IMG/VR virus record: IMGVR_UViG_3300042691_031063
Span: 1-22,054 of that record
DNA: 22,054 nucleotides
Source of the DNA: a virus
Reading direction: 5' to 3' (one strand)
Shown in pieces: positions 15,180 through 22,054 of this stretch (position 1 is the first letter of the stretch; each line of letters starts with the position of its first letter). The notes beneath the pieces are model-generated. The model ran no database searches, was not told the origin of the DNA, and saw only the letters and a program-made list of their open reading frames with translations. The position numbers were made by a program, and so were the translations under genes.

Positions 15180-16016
15180 ATGGCAATCGATCTCGACGCA
15201 ATCCGCCGCAAGCTCGGCGAACTCTCCGGCAAGAACAACAAGCGTGACCAGCAGTGGAAGCCCGAGGAGGGCAAGGAGTACACGGTACGGCTCCTCGCAT
15301 TCCAGAACAACGATGGTCAGCCCTTCAAGGATCGCTGGTACTACTACGGCGTTGGCAACAGCCCGGGCATCCTCGCTCCCTTCCAGTTCGGCAAGCCGGA
15401 CCCGATCAAGGAGCTTCGCAGCAAGCTCTACGATGAGGGCAGCGACACAAGCCGTGAGCTTGCGAAGAAGGTTGCACCGAAGATGCGTACCTTCGCTCCG
15501 GTCATCGTTCGTGGTGAGGAGGACAAGGGCGTACGTATCTGGTCCTTCGGTAAGATGGTCTACCAGGACATCCTGAATCTCATGCTCGATGAGGACTACG
15601 GCGACGTTACCGATCCGCTCGAGGGACGTGACATCCGCGTCTCGGTCTCGAAGCTTCCTGGCAAGCAGTTTGCCGACACGAAGATCTCTCCCCGTGCGAA
15701 GGTTGAGCCGCTCAGCCGCGACTCCGCCCAGGCGAAGAAGTGGATCGAGTCGATCCCTGAGGTCGATGAGGCTGTGAATCTCAAGTCCTATGAGGAGATC
15801 GAGAAGATCGTCAACGACTGGATCAACGGCGGCGGCTCGAGCGACTCTGGCACCACCCGCGGTGGTCCTGCTCCTCGTACCGAGACTGACAGCAAGCTCG
15901 CGGCTTTCGATGATGATGATCTTCCGAAGACGAGCAAGAAGACCGGCTCCGGTCCGAAGGCGGCTGCCCGTGATCTCGATGATGCGTTCGCTGATCTCGA
16001 GGACAGCGGTTTCTGA
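15180..16016 (+). CDS. 32: Single-stranded DNA-binding protein gp32
   Basis: The 278-residue product resembles T4 gp32 (301 residues), which coats single-stranded DNA and organises replication, recombination and repair complexes. The N-terminal 25 residues are basic (the region used for cooperativity in T4). The core contains the oligonucleotide-binding fold with EYTVRLLAF, then aromatic residues WYYYGVG, and VRIWSFGKMVYQDIL matching the T4 KYRFGKKIWDKI region. The C terminus has two acidic clusters, AAFDDDDLP (near 232-240) and a final DLDDAFADLEDSGF, like the protein-recruiting tail of T4 gp32. The protein contains no Cys and no His, so the zinc site of T4 gp32 (His64, Cys77, Cys87, Cys90) is absent. 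It has its own candidate promoter, structured leader and terminator, consistent with separate, autoregulated expression. Confidence 0.88.
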   Translation: MAIDLDAIRRKLGELSGKNNKRDQQWKPEEGKEYTVRLLAFQNNDGQPFKDRWYYYGVGNSPGILAPFQFGKPDPIKELRSKLYDEGSDTSRELAKKVAPKMRTFAPVIVRGEEDKGVRIWSFGKMVYQDILNLMLDEDYGDVTDPLEGRDIRVSVSKLPGKQFADTKISPRAKVEPLSRDSAQAKKWIESIPEVDEAVNLKSYEEIEKIVNDWINGGGSSDSGTTRGGPAPRTETDSKLAAFDDDDLPKTSKKTGSGPKAAARDLDDAFADLEDSGF

Positions 16017-16040
16017 TTCCAGCCTCTAGCGGCTGATGCG

Positions 16041-16072
16041 AGGGCGGACGGGGTTAATCCTCTCCGCCCTTT
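16041..16072 (+). terminator. Terminator-like hairpin after gp32
   Basis: AGGGCGGA (16041-16048) pairs with TCCGCCCT (16063-16070). The inner GG/CC pairing is closed by a TTAA loop. The stem is GC-rich and perfect over 8 bp, but only TTT follows, so intrinsic termination may be partial. T4 gene 32 is also followed by a terminator. Confidence 0.6.
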
Positions 16073-16099
16073 GCACATTGTGCCCAAGCAATTTAGAAT
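16071..16099 (+). promoter_or_regulatory. Candidate promoter for uvsX with an overlapping inverted repeat
   Basis: TTGCAC (16071-16076, 3 of 6 to TTGACA) and TAGAAT (16094-16099, 5 of 6 to TATAAT) are 17 bases apart, just after the terminator-like hairpin. The inverted repeat GCACA-T-TGTGC (16073-16083) overlaps the -35 side and could be an operator. CAGGAGC, about 5-6 bases before the ATG at 16115, is the ribosome-binding site. Confidence 0.35.
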
Positions 16100-16114
16100 A
16101 TCACAGGAGCTAAA

Positions 16115-17314
16115 ATGGCAAAGAAGGATACTGCAGCAGCGAAGACGGCTGCTGATGATTTCACCAGCGAGCTTATCTCGTCCCTTAACAAGGACCATGG
16201 ATCACGGATAGCCTACAACCTGGCAGTCGATACGTCACCGACACACGTGAAGCGTTGGATCTCGAGTGGTTCGAGGCAACTCGACCTTGTCGTCTCGAAC
16301 AGGGCGAACGGCGGTTTACCTGAGGGTCGTATCGTGGAGATCTTCGGACCTCCGTCGATTGGAAAGTCGCACATCGCAACGCAGATCGCTCGTTCCACCC
16401 AGTCGATGGGCGGTATCGTCGTCTACATCGACACTGAGAACGGTACTTCGGTCGAGAACTTGGCTGCCCTCGGTGTCGATGTCTCTAAGCGCTTCGTCTA
16501 CGTCGATACCCACTGTACCGAGGAGGTACTGGACATCGCCGAGAAGACGATCCTGAAGGCCAAGGCGATGGCGAAGGACGTCCCAATCACCATCATCTGG
16601 GACTCGGTCGCCGCAAGCTCCCCGAAGGCTGAGCTTGAAGGCGCTTACGATAAGGATACGATCGGTCTCCAGGCCCGTGCGATCTCGAAGGGCATGCGTA
16701 AGATCACCGGCGTCATCGGCGACCAGAACGTTCTCTTCGTCATCCTCAACCAGATCCGCACGAAGATCGGCGTGATGCATGGCGATCCAACAACGACCCC
16801 CGGGGGCATGGCGATTCCATTCCACGCGTCGGTCCGCCTCAAGCTCGGCGCTGGTTCCCATATCGAGAACAAGCAGGGTGAGGCGATCGGCATCAACGTG
16901 TGGGCGAAGACGATCAAGAACAAGGTCGCGCCGCCCTTCCGCAAGGTGGAGTTCCGCATCATCTTCGGAAAGGGTATCGAGGAGCACGAGGAAGTTTTCG
17001 ACGTCCTTCGCGAACACGGTCCTGACATGGTGAATGACCACCAGGTCTCTGTCGAGGGTACGTCCGCCTGGAAGACGATCAAGGTCACGAATGAGAAGAA
17101 CGAGAACATTCTCGAGAAGAAGTTCTACAAGGCTGACTTCGGTGATCTCTGGAAGGATCCACAGTACAAGCCGTGGATCGATGGGCTTCTCGAGAAGGCA
17201 CTCATCCGAACGACGGTGAACACAGCTGACCTTGACATCGATCCTGAGTCGTACGAGGAGATGCGAGCTCTCCGCGATCAGATGGTCGGCGCTGACATCG
17301 ATCCGGAGGCCTAA
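16115..17314 (+). CDS. uvsX: UvsX recombinase (RecA-like)
   Basis: The 399-residue product is close in length to T4 UvsX (391). It is a RecA-family ATPase that forms filaments on single-stranded DNA and drives strand invasion in recombination-dependent replication. The Walker A motif is GPPSIGKS at 78-85. IDTENG at 105-110 places Glu109 at the catalytic position, and the Walker B strand is ITIIWDS at 158-164. The L2-region segment TTPGGMAIPFHASVRLKL (227-244) is typical of the RecA/UvsX group. The C terminus is acidic (VGADIDPEA). The start has a good AGGAG site, and the gene follows a terminator and candidate promoter. The downstream rnh-like gene begins at the base after the stop. It most likely acts with the gp32 encoded next door. 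I did not see genes for the T4 mediator UvsY in the window. Confidence 0.92.
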   Translation: MAKKDTAAAKTAADDFTSELISSLNKDHGSRIAYNLAVDTSPTHVKRWISSGSRQLDLVVSNRANGGLPEGRIVEIFGPPSIGKSHIATQIARSTQSMGGIVVYIDTENGTSVENLAALGVDVSKRFVYVDTHCTEEVLDIAEKTILKAKAMAKDVPITIIWDSVAASSPKAELEGAYDKDTIGLQARAISKGMRKITGVIGDQNVLFVILNQIRTKIGVMHGDPTTTPGGMAIPFHASVRLKLGAGSHIENKQGEAIGINVWAKTIKNKVAPPFRKVEFRIIFGKGIEEHEEVFDVLREHGPDMVNDHQVSVEGTSAWKTIKVTNEKNENILEKKFYKADFGDLWKDPQYKPWIDGLLEKALIRTTVNTADLDIDPESYEEMRALRDQMVGADIDPEA

Positions 17315-18277
17315 ATGCTCGGTGGAAGGCCCACTTTGCTGGTGGATGGGCTTAACTGCTTCACCCGTCACTTCTGCGCGAACCCAACACTGGGCGCGAA
17401 TGGGCAGGCTGTCGGCGGTATCGTGGGCTTTCTCAACGAGTTAGGCCAGAAATGCGAGTTTCTGAGCCCGAGACGTGTCATTGTCGTCTGGGAGGGCGGT
17501 GGTTCTCCCAGGCGACGGGCTCTCTTCGCTGAGTACAAGACGAAGAGAAAGCCCCAGAAGCTCAACAGGTACTACGAGGGTGATATACCCGACACTGTCG
17601 GTAATCGAAACTGGCAGGTTGCCACACTCGTGCAGCTCCTGAAGCTTCTACCGGTCCAGCAGAGCTACGTCACCGACTGTGAGGCTGATGACGTCATCGC
17701 CTACGTGGCGAGATACCGCCTGAAGGATGATCCGTGCGTCATCATGTCCTCCGACAAGGATTACTACCAGCTCCTCGATGATCGGGTTCGAGTCTGGAGT
17801 CCAACTTCAAAATCTTTCGTCAATGAGCCTGACGTTCTATCACGTTTTGGATGCACGGCTCGAAATTTCGTCGCGACACGATGCTTCGTAGGTGATGGAG
17901 CCGACGGAATCCCTGGAATCGACGGCGCTGGCTGGAAGACCATGGCTAAGCGCTTCCCGGAGGTCGCTGGAGAGGCTTTGCTTGGCCCAGATGATATTGT
18001 CAGCCTAGCTGAGTCCCGGGCCTCTCCGAAGGGTCCACAGTTGTTCAGAAGCATAGTCGAGGGCGCCGATGAGGCACGTCTCAACTGGCAGCTGATGAAC
18101 CTTGACGTGAGCAGCCTGTCAGGCACGCAGGTGGGAAAAATCGACTCCGGACTCGAATCATTCAGCCCCTCCGCTAATAAAATGGAATATCTCAGGTTGC
18201 TGGTCAAGTCCGGTATCAACAATTTCGATCGCGACCGAGTTTTCTTCCAACTGACCAGTCACCTCCTTCATACTTAA
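17315..18277 (+). CDS. rnh: RNase H / FEN-type 5'-3' nuclease (T4 rnh-like)
   Basis: The 320-residue product has the layout of T4 RNase H (305 residues), a flap endonuclease-family 5'-3' nuclease that removes RNA primers from lagging-strand fragments. Acidic residues in family positions include Asp11 (TLLVDGLN), the cluster CEADD at 122-126, SSDKD at 145-149, and FVGDGADGIPG at 191-201, the helix-hairpin-helix region with Asp194 and Asp197. The RRALFAEYKTKRKP segment (68-80) corresponds to the usual RRxLxPxYKxxR block; the preceding Asp of many homologues is Glu60 here. The start follows the uvsX stop directly, with GGAGG about 5 bases upstream, so it is co-transcribed with uvsX. The C-terminal 60 residues are less conserved in appearance. 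Confidence 0.88.
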   Translation: MLGGRPTLLVDGLNCFTRHFCANPTLGANGQAVGGIVGFLNELGQKCEFLSPRRVIVVWEGGGSPRRRALFAEYKTKRKPQKLNRYYEGDIPDTVGNRNWQVATLVQLLKLLPVQQSYVTDCEADDVIAYVARYRLKDDPCVIMSSDKDYYQLLDDRVRVWSPTSKSFVNEPDVLSRFGCTARNFVATRCFVGDGADGIPGIDGAGWKTMAKRFPEVAGEALLGPDDIVSLAESRASPKGPQLFRSIVEGADEARLNWQLMNLDVSSLSGTQVGKIDSGLESFSPSANKMEYLRLLVKSGINNFDRDRVFFQLTSHLLHT

Positions 18278-18285
18278 GAGAGCTC

Positions 18286-19677
18286 ATGACTTCAACTGAA
18301 CTTAACGCAGGCGAGGCTCTGTTTCGCCAGTATGGCAAGTCGTTTCAAGAGAAGATTTTCCAAGGGTTACTGACAGACCATGCCTGGGCTGCCCAGATGG
18401 TCGAGGTCATGCGCCCCGATTACTTCGACCTGAAGTACCTTGCGTTCCTAACCGATCGCTACTTCAAGCACTACGAGAAGTACAAGTGCTTCCCAACCAT
18501 GCAGCTCCTGGTCTCGATCATCAAGGAGGATCTGCAGCAGGGTCCCGATGCGATCCTCAAGGATCAGATCATCGACTTCCTGCATCGAATGCGAGCGAAT
18601 CCCGATCCTGGAGATCTCGGCTATACGAAGGAGAAGTCGCTTGATTTCTGCAAGCGTCAAGCTTTCCGTGAGGCGCTCGAGAAGGCAGTTGAGATGGTGG
18701 CAACCGACAAGTTCGAGTCTGTCGTCGATCTCATGAAGAAAGCGGTTTCCGTCGGCATGGCGAACACCACAGGTCACGATTTCTTCGAGGACGCCGAGGC
18801 TCGCTTCGTGAAGATTAATCGTAATCCGTGCCCGACAGGCCTCGATGTCCTTGACAGCAAGGAGATCTTCCGCGGGGGACTCGGTCGCGGTGAGCTCGGT
18901 GTCGTCGTGGCACCGACAGGCGTCGGTAAGTCACACTGGCTCACGGCGATGGGAGCTCACGCCCTCAAGATGGGTAAGAACGTTGTTCACTACACATTCG
19001 AACTCACGGAGACTGCCGTCGGTCTACGCTACGACTCGAACCTCTGTGGGATTCCCTCGAATGAGGTCCCTGATATGAAGGAGGACGTGCTCAACACCTA
19101 CAAGACGATGGATCTCGGTCGACTCATCATCAAGGAGTACCCGACGGGCACGGCAACAGTTCAGATGATCAGGAATCACATCGAGAAGCTGAGCCTGAAG
19201 GGCTTCGTCCCGAGCCTCATCGTTATCGACTACGCTGACATCATGAGATCGTCCAGGACATTCGACTCCCTTCGTCATGAGTTGAAGCTTGTGTACGAGG
19301 AGCTTCGTAACCTGGCGATGGAGCTCAACCTTCCGATCTGGACCGCCTCACAGGCGAACCGCGAAGCTTCAGGCGCCGAGGTCGTCGGTCTTGAGAACAT
19401 GAGTGAGGCTTACGGTAAGGCGATGGTTGCCGATGTCGTCGTGTCGATCTCCCGCAAACCAAGTGAAAAAGCTGACGGTTCAGGTCGTCTTTTTGTGGCA
19501 AAGAACCGAGCCGGGAAGGACGGCGTTCTTTTCCCTATTCACATCGACACTGCGCAATCTAGGATTAAGATTCTTGATGAGAACAGCTTGACGCTGAGCG
19601 AATCCATGACGCAAGACAACAATGATGCCAAGAAACTCCTGCGTAAGAAATGGCAGGAAGTGACGGGTGCGAAGTAA
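18286..19677 (+). CDS. 41: Replicative DNA helicase, DnaB family (T4 gp41-like)
   Basis: The 463-residue product matches T4 gp41 in length (475) and plan. This hexameric helicase unwinds the fork and works with the primase. The N-terminal 160 residues are helical (DnaB N-domain and linker). The RecA-like core has Walker A APTGVGKS at 209-216, the H2 segment VVHYTFELTETAVGLRYDS at 233-251, Walker B LIVIDYADI at 311-319 with Asp315, and the H3 segment IWTASQANREASG at 351-363. A later SISRKPSEK and LFVAKNRAGKDG block supplies the arginine-rich region (about 387-415). The start lies 8 bases after the rnh-like stop, with GAGAGC upstream. The gene is followed by the ribonucleotide reductase with only a ribosome-binding site in between. 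No gp59-like loader is visible in the window. Confidence 0.9.
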   Translation: MTSTELNAGEALFRQYGKSFQEKIFQGLLTDHAWAAQMVEVMRPDYFDLKYLAFLTDRYFKHYEKYKCFPTMQLLVSIIKEDLQQGPDAILKDQIIDFLHRMRANPDPGDLGYTKEKSLDFCKRQAFREALEKAVEMVATDKFESVVDLMKKAVSVGMANTTGHDFFEDAEARFVKINRNPCPTGLDVLDSKEIFRGGLGRGELGVVVAPTGVGKSHWLTAMGAHALKMGKNVVHYTFELTETAVGLRYDSNLCGIPSNEVPDMKEDVLNTYKTMDLGRLIIKEYPTGTATVQMIRNHIEKLSLKGFVPSLIVIDYADIMRSSRTFDSLRHELKLVYEELRNLAMELNLPIWTASQANREASGAEVVGLENMSEAYGKAMVADVVVSISRKPSEKADGSGRLFVAKNRAGKDGVLFPIHIDTAQSRIKILDENSLTLSESMTQDNNDAKKLLRKKWQEVTGAK

Positions 19678-19686
19678 GGAGAAATG

Positions 19687-22054
19687 ATGACTTATAGCAA
19701 GAGTGAGGTTCTCAAGAGGACCAGCGCTTATTTTGAAAATGATGAGCTGGCGCCAGACGTCTTCATGAAGTACGCGCTTCGGGATGTGGATGATAACATT
19801 CTCGAGGTCGACCCCGACATGATGCATGACAGGCTGGCGAAGGAGTTCGCAAGGATCGAGGAGAAGTATCCGAATCCTATGAGCGAGCCTGAAATCAAGG
19901 ATCTGCTCACCGACTTCGCGATGGTGATACCTCAAGGCTCTCCGATGTCGGGCATCGGTAACCCGCACCAGCTGCAGAGCCTTTCGAACTGCTTCGTGAT
20001 CGAGCAACCCCACGATAGCTACGCTGGCATACTTTTCACCGATCAGGAGCAGGTCCAGATCATGAAGCGTCGCGGGGGTGTCGGGTTCGATGTCTCCACC
20101 ATCCGGCCGAAGGGCCAGCCCACTACGAACGCAGCGAGGACGACCGATGGTATCGGAGTCTTCATGGAGCGGTTCTCGAACTCCTGCCGTGAGGTTGCGC
20201 AGGGTGGACGTCGTGGAGCGCTCATGCTCACCATCGATTGCCGTCATCCTGAGATTGAGACTTTCATCGACATCAAGCGCGACCTGAAGAAGGTCACTGG
20301 CGCCAATATCTCGATCAGATTCACCGACGAGTTCATGCGGGCGGTGGAGGGTAACACCGAATTCTGTCTCCGTTGGCCAGTCGAGTCGAGTCCTGAGGAC
20401 GCGCAGATCGTCAAGATGGTCGATGCGAAGCAGATCTGGGATAAGTTCGTGGACGCAGCTTGGGCCTCAGCCGAGCCCGGCGCTCTCTTCTGGGACACTG
20501 TCGTTGATCAGGGTATAGTGGACTGCTACCGCGATGTAGGCTACAAGACGATCTCCACGAACCCATGCGGCGAGATTCCACTCAGCCCGTACGACTCCTG
20601 CCGTCTCATGGTGGTCAACCTAACCACGTTCGTGCAGAATCCTTTCACGTCCAACGCACGTTTCGATTACGACAGGTTCAGCTCGGTCGTATGGAAAGCC
20701 CAGCGCCTCATGGACGATCTCGTTGATCTTGAGGTTGAGTGCGTTGATCGGATCCTCGAGAAGATCGAACGTGACCCTCAACCCGAGCACGTGAAGGCGA
20801 TCGAGCGTCAGCTGTGGAACAAGATTCGCGCGGCTGGTCTCAACGGTCGTCGAACGGGTCTCGGAATCACAGGTCTCGGCGATGCGCTTGCAGCTCTCAA
20901 TATCCGCTACGGATCTCAGCTCTCCATCGAAATGACGTCTGTGATCTACCAGCACCTTGCGATGGGTGCGCACAAGTCGTCCTGCCAGCTTGCTGTCGAG
21001 CGCGGATCGTTCCCAGTCTTTGATTACAACAAGGAGAAGGATCATCCGTACCTCAACCGGGTTATGAACGCGTGCGGCCTTGAGACTCAGAGGCAGTGGA
21101 AGACGACAGGTCGTCGTAACATCGCTCTCACCACCACGGCCCCGGTTGGCTCCGTCTCCTGCCTTACGAGAACGACTTCTGGCATCGAACCTGCGTTCCT
21201 CCTCTCCTACAAGCGTCGCCGTAAGATCACGCAGGGTGATCTCACCTCCAGGGTTGACTTCGTTGATCCTCTCGGTGACAAGTGGCAGGAGTACACTGTC
21301 TATCATCACTGGTTCAAGAAGTGGATGGATGTCACCGGAAAGACGGATCCGCAGGAGAGCCCGTACTGGGGTGGAACTGCCAACGACATCGACTGGGAGA
21401 AGTCCGTAGAGATCCAGGCTGCTGCCCAGCAGTGGATCGATCACTCGATATCCAAGACCTGCAACCTTCCTAACTCCGCGACACGCGAGATCGTGAATGA
21501 TGTCTACCTGAAGGCGTGGAGGACCGGCTGCAAGGGATTCACGGTTTACCGTGACGGATGCAGGACGGGTGTACTTGTCTCCAACGATGAGCCGAAGAAG
21601 GAGAAGAAGGCTGAGGATGGTCGCCTCGCGCCGAAGAGACCGAAGTCACTTGACTGTGATATTCATCGTGCTACCGTCAGGAACGGTGAGATCTCAGAGT
21701 CATGGCTCGTTCTCATCGGACTCAACGATGGAAAGCCGTATGAGGTGTTCTGCGGTATTCCCGAGAACATCGAGATCCCGAAGAAGTACAAGTCAGGATC
21801 GCTCATCAAGAACGGGAAGCGAGATGGAGTGACCACATACAACCTGCAGGTTCCTGTGGGAGATGACGACAATCTCGTTTTCAAGGATATCCTTAACTTG
21901 TTCGACAATCCAACGCAGGGAGCTTTTACCAGGACCATCTCCCTAGCGTTGCGTCATGACGTTCCGCTCCATTATGTTGTGGAACAGTTGCAAAAGGACA
22001 AGAATAGTGATATGTTTTCATTCGGAAGGGTAATTGCCCGGGTCCTCAAGGGAT
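19687..22054 (+). CDS. nrdJ: Adenosylcobalamin-dependent (class II) ribonucleotide reductase, 3' end cut by window
   Basis: An open frame of 789 codons runs off the window end. It reduces ribonucleotides to deoxyribonucleotides using a cobalamin radical, supplying precursors for phage DNA. Landmarks (from the ATG at 19687) are Cys102 in SLSNCFVI, active-site NPCGE with Asn292, Cys294 and Glu296, and Cys305 in YDSCRLM, an 11-residue spacing that fits class II enzymes. TGLGITGLGDALAAL (near 390), TAPVGSVS (near 484-491), SGIEPAF and GFTVYRDGCRTGVL (617-630) follow. The last visible part (AFTRTISLALRHDVPL, then FSFGRVIARVLKG) is the segment that in NrdJ precedes the C-terminal Cys pair. No N-terminal ATP-cone is seen. 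The tandem ATGs at 19684 and 19687 share AAGGAG; the second has better spacing. No small-subunit gene follows within the window. Confidence 0.88.
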   Translation, partial: MTYSKSEVLKRTSAYFENDELAPDVFMKYALRDVDDNILEVDPDMMHDRLAKEFARIEEKYPNPMSEPEIKDLLTDFAMVIPQGSPMSGIGNPHQLQSLSNCFVIEQPHDSYAGILFTDQEQVQIMKRRGGVGFDVSTIRPKGQPTTNAARTTDGIGVFMERFSNSCREVAQGGRRGALMLTIDCRHPEIETFIDIKRDLKKVTGANISIRFTDEFMRAVEGNTEFCLRWPVESSPEDAQIVKMVDAKQIWDKFVDAAWASAEPGALFWDTVVDQGIVDCYRDVGYKTISTNPCGEIPLSPYDSCRLMVVNLTTFVQNPFTSNARFDYDRFSSVVWKAQRLMDDLVDLEVECVDRILEKIERDPQPEHVKAIERQLWNKIRAAGLNGRRTGLGITGLGDALAALNIRYGSQLSIEMTSVIYQHLAMGAHKSSCQLAVERGSFPVFDYNKEKDHPYLNRVMNACGLETQRQWKTTGRRNIALTTTAPVGSVSCLTRTTSGIEPAFLLSYKRRRKITQGDLTSRVDFVDPLGDKWQEYTVYHHWFKKWMDVTGKTDPQESPYWGGTANDIDWEKSVEIQAAAQQWIDHSISKTCNLPNSATREIVNDVYLKAWRTGCKGFTVYRDGCRTGVLVSNDEPKKEKKAEDGRLAPKRPKSLDCDIHRATVRNGEISESWLVLIGLNDGKPYEVFCGIPENIEIPKKYKSGSLIKNGKRDGVTTYNLQVPVGDDDNLVFKDILNLFDNPTQGAFTRTISLALRHDVPLHYVVEQLQKDKNSDMFSFGRVIARVLKG

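Noticed and set aside
15073-15576. A + strand frame of 167 codons overlapping the gp32 leader and gene
   Set aside because: Its Ser/Arg-rich sequence is what gp32 codons give in another frame, and it runs through the structured leader.
16316-17371. A 351-codon open frame on the - strand across uvsX
   Set aside because: It lies opposite a gene with clear Walker motifs, and its Asp/Leu/Arg-rich sequence mirrors the GAT/GAG/CTC codon bias of the + strand.
19480-20247. A 255-codon - strand frame across the helicase and reductase junction
   Set aside because: It crosses two convincing + strand genes and a good ribosome-binding site, and shows no family motif.
20620-21444. A 274-codon - strand frame inside the ribonucleotide reductase
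   Set aside because: The + strand frame carries active-site motifs through this region, so the antisense frame is a shadow.

Overview
The window reads as part of the genome of a large contractile-tailed phage (myovirus) distantly related to T4. Every convincing gene is on the + strand. Genes are packed with 1-4 base overlaps or gaps of a few tens of bases, and there is no stretch over 300 bases without a gene. The host cannot be read from the sequence. Sample lines I counted by hand run at about 58-65% G+C in most genes, with one clear AT-rich block at 37-38%. I saw no tRNA, CRISPR array, insertion sequence or attachment site.

Bases 1-12530 form a tail and baseplate assembly module. In order it holds a gp26-type baseplate assembly protein with two CxxC pairs; a small gp51-like protein that overlaps it at a run of seven T; a small unknown protein; a 1369-residue tape measure; a 76-residue unknown; a 990-residue baseplate or tail-tube-initiator-like protein; a 97-residue LysM/gp53-like baseplate protein; and a 1172-residue hub-like protein with a long alanine-rich helical tail. 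The order (chaperone-like pair, tape measure, tube initiator, LysM-like protein, hub) is what is expected for building the hub and then measuring out the tube.

Bases 12568-15036 form a transition block: a very small, divergent family A DNA polymerase without an exonuclease domain, a translationally coupled unknown protein, an HD-domain-like protein whose metal ligands look eroded, and an 83-residue acidic/basic protein.

Bases 15037 to the end form a T4-type recombination-dependent replication cassette: gp32 single-strand binding protein, UvsX recombinase, an rnh-like FEN nuclease, a gp41-like DnaB-family helicase, then the 5' part (about 789 codons visible) of an adenosylcobalamin-dependent (class II) ribonucleotide reductase. 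The gp32 gene has its own candidate promoter, a structured leader, an almost G-free ribosome-binding region and a terminator-like hairpin downstream. This layout closely resembles T4 gene 32 autoregulation.

The points most worth pursuing are the minimal family A polymerase, the gp32 leader, a gp32 with no zinc ligands, the possible recoding site at the gp26/gp51 overlap, and a sharp composition change at a domain boundary inside the 990-residue baseplate protein. Family assignments come from motif recognition by eye; no database search was run.
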